Assembly (NCBI RefSeq): GCF_007164525.1
Contig: NZ_AP019791.1
Span: 2,591,501-2,655,500, forward strand
Direction: 5' to 3'
Length of the DNA stretch: 64,000 nt
Source: Rubrobacter xylanophilus
Lineage (GTDB): Bacteria > Actinomycetota > Rubrobacteria > Rubrobacterales > Rubrobacteraceae
In this document: positions 33,756 to 41,760 of the stretch, in pieces
Layout of the letters: each line of letters opens with the position of its first letter
Position numbering within the stretch: position 1 is the stretch's first letter
Notes under the pieces: generated by a model
Databases searched by the model: none
Told to the model about the DNA's origin: nothing
What the model saw: the letters and a program-made list of their open reading frames with translations, nothing else
Program-made: the position numbers and the translations under genes

Positions 33756-34309
33756 GCGGGATGCTCCGCCTGCCGTCGCTCATCACCTGCGCCGGGCTCG
33801 TGTGCGGGTTCGTCGGGCTGCTTTTCGCCGTCCGCCACGACTTCGGGCGGGCGGCGCTGCTGGTGGGCATTGCGGCCCTGCTCGACGCGCTGGACGGGCT
33901 GTTCGCCCGCCGCCGCGGAAGCGAATGCGAGTTCGGGACCAACCTGGACTCGCTCGCCGACCTCGTCTCCTTCGGGGTGGTCCCCGCCCTCGCGCTCTAC
34001 CTGCAGGCCCTGCACCGGCTCGAGGGTCTCGGCGTCGCGGCCTCCGCGGCGTTCGTGGTGTGCGGGGCGCTGCGCCTCGCCCGCTTCCCGCTGGTGAAGA
34101 GCGACCGCTGGTTCGTGGGGCTGCCCATCCCCCCGGCGGGGGTGGCGCTCGCCGCCCTCTGCGTGGTCGAGCCGCCGCCCCTCGCGGCGGCGCTCGCCGC
34201 GGCCGGGCTCGCCGCGCTCATGGTCAGCAGGCTTCCCTTCCCCACCCTCGCCGGGCTCGCCGCGCTCGGGCGCGGGCGGACCTCGCGCTTCGCCGGGCGT
34301 CCGGACTAA
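33752..34309 (+). CDS. pssA: CDP-diacylglycerol-serine O-phosphatidyltransferase
   Basis: 185-residue integral membrane enzyme producing phosphatidylserine, the substrate of Psd. The CDP-alcohol motif is AALLDALDGLFARRRGSECEFGTNLDSLADLVSFGVVPAL with all acidic residues in place, followed by LRLARFPLVKSDRWFVGLPIPPAGVALA, typical of PssA. About five hydrophobic helices are present. Start at GTG 33752 (GGGAGG 7 nt upstream) or ATG 33761. It completes the PS-PE-methylated PE route encoded by this operon. Confidence 0.92.
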   Translation: MSGMLRLPSLITCAGLVCGFVGLLFAVRHDFGRAALLVGIAALLDALDGLFARRRGSECEFGTNLDSLADLVSFGVVPALALYLQALHRLEGLGVAASAAFVVCGALRLARFPLVKSDRWFVGLPIPPAGVALAALCVVEPPPLAAALAAAGLAALMVSRLPFPTLAGLAALGRGRTSRFAGRPD

Positions 34310-34327
34310 AAATTCCTCCCCCCGCCC

Positions 34328-34355
34328 TTGTGTTCCGCCCGCGGCGTGTTAGAGT
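34328..34355 (+). promoter_or_regulatory. Putative promoter of the cold-shock gene
   Basis: TTGTGT (34328-34333) and TAGAGT (34350-34355) are separated by 16 bp. They would give an untranslated leader of about 110 nt, long enough for a structured control region as in other csp genes. Confidence 0.5.
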
Positions 34356-34386
34356 AGCCGGGCTGGTTTGGATTGATGGGCCGGAG

Positions 34387-34432
34387 AGCCGCCGGGGTCG
34401 CCCACAACGGAAGCCGGGCGATCCCGGCGGCT
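34387..34432 (+). promoter_or_regulatory. Long hairpin in the cold-shock gene leader
   Basis: The leader can form a 17-bp stem. AGCCGCCGGG at 34387-34396 pairs with CCCGGCGGCT at 34423-34432. TCGCCC (34398-34403) pairs with GGGCGA (34416-34421). A G-T pair joins the two stems, and the loop is 12 bases. It ends 40 bases before the ATG, and no T run follows. A temperature-dependent translation switch is possible, as known for cspA leaders. Confidence 0.55.
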
Positions 34433-34472
34433 TCGTTCTCCGGTCCGAGACACAGAAAGGCGGGCGCTGGAT

Positions 34473-34676
34473 ATGGCCCAAGGCACGGTGAAGTGGTTCA
34501 GCGAGGAGAAGGGCTACGGCTTCATCTCCCCGGACGACGGGAGCGAGGACCTCTTCGTCCACTACTCCGGGATAGCGGGTGAAGGGTTCAAGACCCTCGA
34601 GGAGGGGGCGCGGGTGACCTACGAGGCCACCCGGGGCCGCAAGGGGATGCAGGCGGAGAACGTCTCGCCGCTCTAG
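34473..34676 (+). CDS. Cold-shock domain protein
   Basis: 67-residue OB-fold protein that binds single-stranded RNA/DNA and melts mRNA structure. RNP1 is KGYGFISP (residues 13-20) and RNP2 is LFVHYS (27-32), in the standard order [18 protein letters not shown]. Length is typical of CspA. The ATG at 34473 has only a weak GGCGGGCG-rich region upstream. The gene is monocistronic, between the promoter and leader hairpin upstream and the strong terminator just downstream. Confidence 0.96.
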   Translation: MAQGTVKWFSEEKGYGFISPDDGSEDLFVHYSGIAGEGFKTLEEGARVTYEATRGRKGMQAENVSPL

Positions 34677-34702
34677 CGGCTGCGGGAGCACCGACTCTCA
34701 GA

Positions 34703-34731
34703 GGGCCCGGGGGCTTGCCCCCGGGTCCTTT
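34703..34731 (+). terminator. Terminator of the cold-shock gene
   Basis: A 12-bp GC-rich stem (GGGCCCGGGGGC pairing with GCCCCCGGGTCC, one G-T pair) with a very tight loop is followed by TTT. It lies 26 bases after the stop codon. Confidence 0.7.
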
Positions 34732-34758
34732 GACGTTCCGGAGTTCGTGGGGTACATT
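34730..34758 (+). promoter_or_regulatory. Promoter of the riboswitch-terC transcript
   Basis: TTGACG (34730-34735) and TACATT (34753-34758) are 17 bp apart, a good sigma-A promoter. The -35 box overlaps the tail of the preceding terminator. Transcription would begin at about 34765, the first base of the riboswitch. Confidence 0.75.
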
Positions 34759-34765
34759 CTCCCGG

Positions 34766-34935
34766 TGTCGGGGAGTAGCCACCCGCCGCAGAGCGCGGCG
34801 GGTCCGGCGGGCCGTCAGCACGGAGTTCTCGCGGGGACTCCCGGCCGGCCGGCTCACGCGGAGGCGTAGGATCGCGAGGGCGAGACCGCGGTCGTGCAAG
34901 GTTTGGCCGCGGCTCTCGCCCTTTGGTGCGTCTCG
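34766..34935 (+). ncRNA. yybP-ykoY manganese riboswitch
   Basis: The leader of terC shows the conserved pieces of the yybP-ykoY element. GGGGAGTAGCC at 34770-34780 is the first binding loop. A 9-bp stem follows, ACCCGCCGC (34781-34789) with GCGGCGGGT (34795-34803), and then CCGTCAGCACGG. The second conserved loop is GGGCGAGACC at 34878-34887, whose GGGCGAGA pairs with TCTCGCCC at 34914-34921. Family knowledge: this class senses Mn2+ and very often precedes TerC/Alx genes, as it does here. The part between ~34820 and 34870 is an extended variable helix. Control is probably by translation or by the terminal stem, since no T run is seen. Confidence 0.82.
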
Positions 34936-34976
34936 TGACGCCCGCGGTCCGAAACGGAGAGGAGGCTCTGTCCCCG

Positions 34977-35894
34977 ATGAACACCTTCCCGCTGTGGGCC
35001 TGGGGCGGGTTCACCGCCCTCGTCGTCCTGCTGCTCGTTCTGGACCTCGCCGTTCTCGCGCGCGGTTCCCGGGAGATCTCCTTCCGGCAGGCCGCCCTGC
35101 TCAGCGCGTTCTGGGTCGGGGTGGCGGTGGTCTTCGGGGTGGTGCTGTTCTTCGTGGCCGGCGCGGGGCGGGCCGCGGAGTACTTCACGGGCTACATCGT
35201 CGAGAAGAGCCTCTCGGTGGACAACGTCTTCGTCTTCGCGCTCATCTTCTCGTACTTCGCGGTGCCCTCCCGCTACCAGTACCGGGTGCTCTTCTGGGGG
35301 ATCGTGGGGGCTCTGGTGCTGCGCGGGGTCTTCATCCTCATCGGGGCCGAACTTCTGGAGCGCTTCGACTGGATCGTCTACGTCTTCGGGGTCTTTCTCA
35401 TCTACACCGGCATCCGGATGGCGATGCACCGCGACGTGGAGGTGCACCCCGAGCGCAATCCCGTCCTCCGGCTCGTGCGCCGCTTCGTGCCCATGACCAA
35501 GGACTTCCAGGGGGAGAGTTTTTTCGTCCGGCACTCCGGCAAGCTCCTCGCGACCCCGCTCTTCGCGGTCATCACGGTGGTCATGACCACCGACGTGATC
35601 TTCGCCGTCGACTCCATCCCGGCCATCTTCGGCATAACCTCCAGCGCGTTCATCGTGTGGAGCACCAACGCCTTCGCGGTGCTGGGGCTCAGGCCGCTGT
35701 ACTTCATGCTCGCCGGGATGATGGAGCGCTTCGTCTACCTGAATTTCGGCCTCTCGGTGGTGCTCGTCTTCGTGGGGGGCAAGTTCATCTGGAGCGAGCT
35801 CTTCGGTAAGGTGCCCATCTGGGTCTCGCTGCCGTTCATAGCGGGGGCGATCGGGATCTCCATCGCGGCCTCGCTGTGGAAGACCCGGGGCTGA
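34977..35894 (+). CDS. TerC-family membrane protein, predicted manganese exporter (Alx-like)
   Basis: 305-residue polytopic membrane protein with about eight helices. TerC hallmarks are YIVEKSLSVDNVFVFALIFSYFAVP, YVFGVFLIYTGIRM and TPLFAVITVVMTTDVIFAVDSIPAIFGITS, whose acidic residues in membrane helices (SVDN, TTDVIFAVDS) likely bind metal. It is full length for the Alx branch. ATG at 34977 with GGAGG upstream is used. The Mn2+ riboswitch in its leader supports a role in manganese efflux or metallation of secreted proteins. mutS begins 32 bp after the stop. Confidence 0.92.
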   Translation: MNTFPLWAWGGFTALVVLLLVLDLAVLARGSREISFRQAALLSAFWVGVAVVFGVVLFFVAGAGRAAEYFTGYIVEKSLSVDNVFVFALIFSYFAVPSRYQYRVLFWGIVGALVLRGVFILIGAELLERFDWIVYVFGVFLIYTGIRMAMHRDVEVHPERNPVLRLVRRFVPMTKDFQGESFFVRHSGKLLATPLFAVITVVMTTDVIFAVDSIPAIFGITSSAFIVWSTNAFAVLGLRPLYFMLAGMMERFVYLNFGLSVVLVFVGGKFIWSELFGKVPIWVSLPFIAGAIGISIAASLWKTRG

Positions 35895-35926
35895 AAGCGC
35901 CGGGGGAGCCTCGTAGAATAAGGCCC

Positions 35927-38281
35927 ATGCTCGGACGCTACGCCGAACTCAAGGCCCAGCTTCCGCCCGGGACGATCCTCTTCTACCAGGTCGGCACCTT
36001 CTTCGAGACCTTCGAGGAGGATGCCAAGACGGTCTCCCGCGAGCTCTCGCTGCGGCTCACCAGCCGGGAGGCCGCCGGTGAGGGGCGGGTTCCGCTGGCG
36101 GGGGTGCCGGGGCACGCCCTGCAGGAGCACGTGGCCGCGCTCTTGAGGAAGGGACACTCGGTGGCCATCGCCGAGCAGCGGCAGCATCCCACCAAGCCCC
36201 GGCAGTTCACCCGGGAGATCACCCAGATCCTCACCCCCGGCACGGTGATCGAGGACAACGTCCTCTCCGCCGGGAGGTCCAACTACCTGGCCACCTTCGT
36301 CGTCCGGGACGGGCGGGCCGGGATAGCGGTGGCGGAGGCCTCGACCGGGGAGTTCTCGGGGACGGTGGTGCCGGAGGCGGAGCTGCCGGCCGAGCTGGAG
36401 CGCTGGTCGCCGCGGGAGGTGGTGGTCCCCGAGCGGACGGCGGTGGAGGAGCTTCCCCGGCTGGAGGCGCGCGTGAGCACCGCCCCCCGCTGGACCTTCG
36501 AGCCCTCCGCCGGGGAGCAGGCCCTGCGGCAGCACTTCGGGGTCGCGAGCCTCAGGGGCTACGGGCTGGACGGGAGCCCGCAGCTCGTGGCGGCCGCGGG
36601 GGCTCTGATCCGCTACCTGAGCACCCTGCGCGGCGGCAGCCCGCCGGAGCAGATCGTCTCCTTCAGGCGCTACGACCCCGGTCAGGCGATGCTGCTGGAC
36701 GCCGCCACCCGGAGGAACCTGGGGCTGGAGGAGCTCATCTCCACCACAGACCGGACCAGAACCCCGATGGGCCAGCGGACCCTGCGGCGCTGGCTGGAGC
36801 GGCCGCTGCTCGAGGCCTCCCGCATCAACCAGCGGCTCGAGGCGGTGGACGCCCTCTTCCCGGACTACATGCTGCGGGAGGGGGTGCGCGAGCACCTGGG
36901 GAGCATCCCGGACATCGAGCGGATCGCCACCCGGATCGTCCGGCTCTCCGCCTCCCCGGGCGACCTGCTGGCCCTGCGCGGGGCGCTGGAGGCGCTGGGG
37001 CCGCTCAGGGAGGCGCTCGGGCCGGCGGCGGAGCGCAGCGAGCTCCTCCGGCGGGCCCTCGCGGCGATGGAGGAGCCGCCGGGGGTCAGGGAGCTTATCG
37101 CGGCCGCGATAAGCGAGGAGGAGGGCGAGATCATCCGCCCCGGCTACTCGGAGGAGCTGGACGAGGCCCGCTCCTTCCGCGACGGGGCCCACGAGTGGCT
37201 GACCCGCTTCGAGGCCGAGGAGCGCCTGAAGACCGGGCTCAAGACCCTCAAGGTCGGCTACCGGGACGGCGAGGGGTACTTCATCGAGGTGGCGGGCAAA
37301 GAGGCTCACCGGGTCCCGCCCCACTACGAGCATCGCAAGGCCCTGAAGCACAACGCCCGCTACGTCACGGTGGAGCTCAAGGAGCACGAATCCAGGATGC
37401 TCACCGCTCGCGAGGAGGTCGAGCGGCTGGAGCGCAGGATACTGGGTGAGATCCGGGCGGCCGTCAAAGAGGCGGCGCCGCAGCTGCAGCGTATAGCCCG
37501 CGCGGTGGCGGTGGTGGACGTCGTCGCCTCCTTCGCCGCCGCGGCGGCCGAGCTGCGCTACTGCCGTCCGGAGGTGACGGAGGAGCGCGGGATCCGGATC
37601 TCCTCCGGGCGCCACCCGGTCGTCGAGCACGCTACCGAGACGCCCTTCGTCCCCAACGACGCCCGGCTCGCCGGCGACGCGCGCCTGCAGATCATCACCG
37701 GCCCCAACATGGCCGGCAAGTCCGTCTACCTGCGTCAGGTGGCCCTGATAGTCCTGCTGGCCCAGACGGGCTCCTACGTCCCGGCGGACGAGGCACGGAT
37801 CGGGGTCGTGGACCGCATCTTCACCCGGGTCGGGGCGGAGGATCGGCTGGCGAGCGGGGAGTCCACGTTCATGGTGGAGATGACGGAGGCCGCGGGGATC
37901 CTGAACGGCGCGACGGAGCGCAGCCTCGTGATCCTGGACGAGGTCGGGCGCGGGACCTCGACCTACGACGGGATGAGCCTGGCCTGGGCCATAGCGGAGT
38001 ATTTGCACGACGACGTCCAGGCCCTCACGCTCTTCGCCACCCACTACCACGAGCTGACACGCCTGGCCGACTCGCTGCCCGGCTGCCGCAACCTGAAGGC
38101 GGTGGTGGAGGAGGTGGGAGGGGAGATCGTCTTTCTGCACCGGATAGAGCCCGGCGCCGAATCCTCCTCCTACGGGGTGCACGTGGCCCGGCTGGCCGGG
38201 CTGCCGCCACGGGTCACCGACCGGGCGCAGGAGATCCTCTCCCGCCTGGAGGCCGAAGGGGTGAAGGGGTTCGCCGGGTGA
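35927..38281 (+). CDS. mutS: DNA mismatch-recognition protein MutS
   Basis: 784-residue mismatch sensor and ATPase. The N-terminal mismatch-binding domain starts MLGRYAELKAQLPPGTILFYQVGTFFETFEEDA; the FxE wedge is present as F-F-E. Connector and core domains follow, for example DAATRRNLGLEEL and MGQRTLRRWLERPLL. The ATPase has GPNMAGKSVYLRQVAL at ~592-607, AEDRLASGESTFMVEM, LVILDEVGRGTSTYDGMSLAWA and LFATHYHEL. No long C-terminal extension. ATG at 35927 is preceded by AAGG. The stop overlaps the mutL GTG. Canonical MutS-MutL is missing from most actinobacteria, which is relevant for placing the organism. Confidence 0.96.
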   Translation: MLGRYAELKAQLPPGTILFYQVGTFFETFEEDAKTVSRELSLRLTSREAAGEGRVPLAGVPGHALQEHVAALLRKGHSVAIAEQRQHPTKPRQFTREITQILTPGTVIEDNVLSAGRSNYLATFVVRDGRAGIAVAEASTGEFSGTVVPEAELPAELERWSPREVVVPERTAVEELPRLEARVSTAPRWTFEPSAGEQALRQHFGVASLRGYGLDGSPQLVAAAGALIRYLSTLRGGSPPEQIVSFRRYDPGQAMLLDAATRRNLGLEELISTTDRTRTPMGQRTLRRWLERPLLEASRINQRLEAVDALFPDYMLREGVREHLGSIPDIERIATRIVRLSASPGDLLALRGALEALGPLREALGPAAERSELLRRALAAMEEPPGVRELIAAAISEEEGEIIRPGYSEELDEARSFRDGAHEWLTRFEAEERLKTGLKTLKVGYRDGEGYFIEVAGKEAHRVPPHYEHRKALKHNARYVTVELKEHESRMLTAREEVERLERRILGEIRAAVKEAAPQLQRIARAVAVVDVVASFAAAAAELRYCRPEVTEERGIRISSGRHPVVEHATETPFVPNDARLAGDARLQIITGPNMAGKSVYLRQVALIVLLAQTGSYVPADEARIGVVDRIFTRVGAEDRLASGESTFMVEMTEAAGILNGATERSLVILDEVGRGTSTYDGMSLAWAIAEYLHDDVQALTLFATHYHELTRLADSLPGCRNLKAVVEEVGGEIVFLHRIEPGAESSSYGVHVARLAGLPPRVTDRAQEILSRLEAEGVKGFAG

Positions 38282-39873
38282 GGCTCTTCCCGCGCCTTCT
38301 CTCCGAGGAGCCTGCGGGCTACGGGGGAGGTCGGGTGCGGGTCCTCCCCCCGGACGTAGCGCACAGGATCGCCGCCGGCGAGGTGATAGAACGCCCGGCC
38401 TCGGCGGTGAAGGAGCTGGTGGAGAACTCTCTGGACGCCGGTGCTTCGCGCGTCGAAGTGGAGATCTCCAGCGGTGGCGTCTCCCTGATCCGGGTACGCG
38501 ACGACGGGTCGGGCATGACCCCGGAGGACGCCGGACGCGCGGTCGGGCGGCACGCGACGAGCAAGATCCGCTCGGTGGACGACCTCTCCCGGGTGAACAC
38601 GCTGGGCTTCCGGGGGGAGGCGCTGCACGCGATCGGTGCGGTCTCTTCCCTCACGCTCACCACCCGCCCGGCGGACGGGGAGTGCGGCTGGCGCGTGAGG
38701 GTCCTGGCCGGCGAGCCGGCGGGCTCCGGGCCCACCGCGCACCCGCTGGGCACCACGGTGGAGGTGCGCGACCTGTTCCTGAACCTGCCGGTGCGGCGGG
38801 GGTTTCTGGGCACGGCGCGGGCGGAGGGGAACGCGGTGGCCCGCGCCGTCGAGGCGCTGGCGCTCAGCCGCCCGGAGGTGGGCTTCTCCCTGCGCGCGGA
38901 AGGACGCCCGGTGCTCTCGCTGCCGCCCGCTGCGAACCTGCGGGAGCGCGTAGCCCAGGTGCACGGGCTGGCCGTGGCGGGATGCCTGCTGCCGGTCTCG
39001 GGACCGGCGGTGCGGGGGCTGGTGAGCCCGGTCTCGGAGGGCTTCCCGACGCGGCGCTACCTGCACGTGACGGTGAACGGCCGGGTGGTGGACCCGGAGT
39101 CCTTCGCCCCGGCGGTCGCCAAGGCCTACGCCGACCTGCTTCCGAAGGGCCGCCATCCGGCCGCGTTTCTCCGGGTGGAGCTGGATCCGGAGGAGGTGGA
39201 CGTGAACGTGCACCCGGCCAAGCGGGCGGTGCGGCTCAGGGGCGGGAGATCTGCCTACCCCCTGGTGGTCGGCGCCGTACGCGCCGCGCTGGAGCTCGGC
39301 GGGCGAAGGGGCGGAGGATCCTCCCCGGGGCAGGCGGGCGGCGGGCTCTCGCTCATCGGACAGTTCGCCGGGCGCTGCATCGTGGCCCAGCAGGGAGACG
39401 AGCTGCTCCTCGTCGACCAGCACGGGGCCCACGAGCGTGTCCTGTACGAGCGGCTGCTCTACGGGCCAGCGGAGCCACCCGTGTCCCTGGAGCCCCCGGC
39501 GGTGGTCCGGCTGCCGGGAGGGCCCCTGCGGGACGAGGTGTGGGCTTTCGAGAGCGAACTTGCTGCGGCGGGCTTCCGGCTGGAGCCCTTCGGCGAGGAC
39601 GCGGTGAGGGTGCTCGCCGCGCCGTCCGGGGTGGGGGAGGTCGCCGCGGGGTTTCTGGGCGCCCTGGAGGCCCTGGCCGGCGGCGAGGACTACCTGAAGG
39701 CGCTCGCCTGCCGGGGAGCCGACCGCTTCGGCGAAGAGCTCGACCGCGCCAGGATGGCCCGGCTTTTGGAGGACTGGGCGTCCACCCGGTTCCCGGAGGT
39801 TTGCCCGCATGGACGCCCCATCGTCCGGCGCATCGCCCTCGGAGAACTGCTGCGCGGTTTCGGGAGGGCTTAG
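38278..39873 (+). CDS. mutL: DNA mismatch repair protein MutL with endonuclease motifs
   Basis: 531-residue GHKL ATPase coupling MutS to strand cutting. The ATPase shows IAAGEVIERPASAVKELVENSLDAGA (~35-60), VRDDGSGM, GRHATSKI and LGFRGEALHAIG. The C-terminal domain contains DQHGAHERVLYE near residue 380, a variant of the DQHA(x)2E(x)4E metal site with Gly for Ala, and CPHGRP near residue 507, so it should be a nicking endonuclease. It is rather short because the linker (GRRGGGSSPGQAGGG) is reduced. GTG at 38278 overlaps mutS; the stop overlaps a small convergent gene by 3-4 bp. Confidence 0.95.
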   Translation: MRLFPRLLSEEPAGYGGGRVRVLPPDVAHRIAAGEVIERPASAVKELVENSLDAGASRVEVEISSGGVSLIRVRDDGSGMTPEDAGRAVGRHATSKIRSVDDLSRVNTLGFRGEALHAIGAVSSLTLTTRPADGECGWRVRVLAGEPAGSGPTAHPLGTTVEVRDLFLNLPVRRGFLGTARAEGNAVARAVEALALSRPEVGFSLRAEGRPVLSLPPAANLRERVAQVHGLAVAGCLLPVSGPAVRGLVSPVSEGFPTRRYLHVTVNGRVVDPESFAPAVAKAYADLLPKGRHPAAFLRVELDPEEVDVNVHPAKRAVRLRGGRSAYPLVVGAVRAALELGGRRGGGSSPGQAGGGLSLIGQFAGRCIVAQQGDELLLVDQHGAHERVLYERLLYGPAEPPVSLEPPAVVRLPGGPLRDEVWAFESELAAAGFRLEPFGEDAVRVLAAPSGVGEVAAGFLGALEALAGGEDYLKALACRGADRFGEELDRARMARLLEDWASTRFPEVCPHGRPIVRRIALGELLRGFGRA

Positions 39874-40028
39874 TCCTCCGCGTCGATCAGGCTCTGCCCC
39901 AGGTTCAGGATCGTCGGGGCCCAGAGGCCGACGAAGATCGCGGACTCCCGCTTGCCCTGCGCGTACAACAGTAGCGAGAGCAGAATGGACAGCAGGGTGC
40001 CTCCCACATAGATGCCTTTGCCGCTCAA
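39870..40028 (-). CDS. Small membrane protein of 52 residues
   Basis: This short gene begins at TTG 40028 with the strong site GGAGGTGAGG just upstream. The product starts MSGKGIYVGGTLLSILLSLLLYAQ, continues GKRESAIFVGLWAPTILNLG and ends QSLIDAED. It has one clear membrane helix (residues ~6-22), a basic cytoplasmic turn GKRES and a second hydrophobic stretch IFVGLWAPTILNL. I recognise similar short proteins in actinobacteria but no function. It is convergent to mutL, touching its stop codon, and divergent from the gamma-glutamyltransferase gene. Confidence 0.65.
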   Translation of the reverse strand: MSGKGIYVGGTLLSILLSLLLYAQGKRESAIFVGLWAPTILNLGQSLIDAED

Positions 40029-40053
40029 GGAACCTCACCTCCCGGCTAGAGGA

Positions 40054-40077
40054 ATACCTCCGGTGCCCCAGAGGTAT
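40054..40077. promoter_or_regulatory. Inverted repeat between divergent genes
   Basis: ATACCTC and GAGGTAT form perfect 7-base arms 10 bases apart, centred midway between the small membrane gene (start 40028) and the gamma-glutamyltransferase gene (start 40129). A dimeric regulator could bind it. A TAAACT -10 box for the rightward gene is at 40096-40101. Confidence 0.4.
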
Positions 40078-40128
40078 ACCCGAAGTCGCCGGGTGTAAAC
40101 TGTGTGCGGAATTCCAGAGGGAGGTGGT

Positions 40129-41760
40129 ATGTTCCGGAGCGAGGGCGCGGCCTCGAGGACGGAGGTCCGGCGGCCGGATGGCGGGGGGCGATCCACGGTG
40201 TACGGGAAGCGGGGGGCGGTTGCCTGCGAGCACCCGCTGGCCGCGATAGAAGGGATCCGGGTGCTGGACGAGGGGGGAAACGCCGCCGACGCCTGCGTGG
40301 CGATGGCGGCCTGCCTGGCCGTGGTCGCCCCGATGACCACCGGCATGGGCGGGGACGCCTTCCTGCTCTACTACGAGGCGGAGAGCGGCCGGGTGGTGGG
40401 GGCCAACGGCTCCGGCCGTGCGCCGCGGGAGGCGACCATCGAGGAGCTGCGCTCCCGGGGCGTCAAGGAGATGCCGGAGCGCGGCGGGCTCTCGGTGACG
40501 GTCCCCGGCGCGGTCCGGCTGTGGGAGGACGCCGCGAAGAGGCTCGGCCGGCTCCCGCTGGAGCGGCTGCTCGCGCCGGCCCGCCGGTACGCGGAGGAGG
40601 GCTTCCCGGTAACGGAGGTGGTCTCCCGCTACTGGGAGGTGGCGGAGGAGCTTCTGGGGAGGCGGGAGGCCTCGGCGCGCTGTTTTCTGCCCGAAGGCCG
40701 GGTCCCGCGCCCCGGGGAGCTCTTCCGGCAGCCGGATCTTGCACGCACCCTGGCGCTCGTGGCCGAGTCCGGGGCGGATGCCTTCTACGGGGGCGAGGTG
40801 GCCCGCAGGATCGCCCGGGCGGTGCGGGAGGACGGCGGCTACCTCTCGGAGGAGGATCTCGCGTCCCACGAGACGGCCTGGGTTGAGCCCATCCACACCG
40901 ACTACCGGGGGCTGAGGGTTTACGAGATCCCGCCTCCCGGACAGGGCATAGCGGCGCTGGAGATGCTCAACGTCCTCGAGGGCTTTGAGATGGGTTCGCT
41001 CGATCCCTGCGGGGCCGAGCGGATCCACCTGGAGGTCGAGGCGAAGAAGCTGGCCTTCCGGGACCTCTTCGAGAAGGTGGGCGACCCGGAGTTCGCCGCG
41101 GTGCCGGTGGAGGAGCTTCTCTCCAAAGAGTACGCGGCCCGGCTGCGGGAGGAGATCTCGCCGGAGCGTGCCGCCGTTCCCTCGGTCGGCCCGGCGCTCG
41201 GGACCGACACCACCTACCTGTGCGCGGTGGACGCCGAGGGCAACGGCTGCTCGTTCATAAACAGCCTGTACATGGGCTTCGGCAGCGGCGTCGTGGCCGA
41301 CGGCACCGGCGTGTGCCTGCAGAACCGGGGACGCTCCTTCCGGCTGGTCGAGGGGCACCCCAACGCCCTCGCCCCCGGCAAACGGCCGATGCACACCATC
41401 ATCCCGGGGCTGGTGACCCGCGACGGGGCGCTGTGGGCCGTCTTCGGGGTGATGGGCGGCCCGATGCAGCCGCAGGGCCACACGCAGCTGCTCTCGAACC
41501 TGATCGACCACCGCATGTCTCCCCAGGAGGCGGTGGACCACCCCCGGCACTTCCACGACCACGAGGGGGACGTGCTGCTGGTGGAGGGACGTGTCCCGCC
41601 TCCCGAGCTGGAACGGCTGCGCCGGATGGGCCACCGGGTCGAGGTCGGTCCGGACTACGCCATCCCCACCGGCGGGGCCCAGCTCATACGCGTCCTGGAG
41701 GGTGGCGTGCGGGCCTGCGGGAGCGACCCCCGCAAGGACGGCTGCGCGCTGGCTCAGTAG
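40129..41760 (+). CDS. Gamma-glutamyltransferase-family Ntn hydrolase, cytoplasmic
   Basis: 543-residue gamma-glutamyltranspeptidase-like protein. The N-terminal half has GKRGAVACEHPLAAIEGIRVLDEGGNAADACVAMAACLAVVAPMTTGMGGDAFLLYY. The self-cleavage nucleophile should be Thr361 in TDTTYLCAVDAEGN, followed by the second-subunit motifs FINSLYMGFGSGVVADGTGVCLQNRG and PGKRPMHTIIPGL. No signal peptide is present, so it is cytoplasmic like the YwrD branch, whose real substrate is often not glutathione. ATG at 40129 has GGAGG upstream. Its stop overlaps that of the convergent PP-loop gene. Confidence 0.88.
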   Translation: MFRSEGAASRTEVRRPDGGGRSTVYGKRGAVACEHPLAAIEGIRVLDEGGNAADACVAMAACLAVVAPMTTGMGGDAFLLYYEAESGRVVGANGSGRAPREATIEELRSRGVKEMPERGGLSVTVPGAVRLWEDAAKRLGRLPLERLLAPARRYAEEGFPVTEVVSRYWEVAEELLGRREASARCFLPEGRVPRPGELFRQPDLARTLALVAESGADAFYGGEVARRIARAVREDGGYLSEEDLASHETAWVEPIHTDYRGLRVYEIPPPGQGIAALEMLNVLEGFEMGSLDPCGAERIHLEVEAKKLAFRDLFEKVGDPEFAAVPVEELLSKEYAARLREEISPERAAVPSVGPALGTDTTYLCAVDAEGNGCSFINSLYMGFGSGVVADGTGVCLQNRGRSFRLVEGHPNALAPGKRPMHTIIPGLVTRDGALWAVFGVMGGPMQPQGHTQLLSNLIDHRMSPQEAVDHPRHFHDHEGDVLLVEGRVPPPELERLRRMGHRVEVGPDYAIPTGGAQLIRVLEGGVRACGSDPRKDGCALAQ

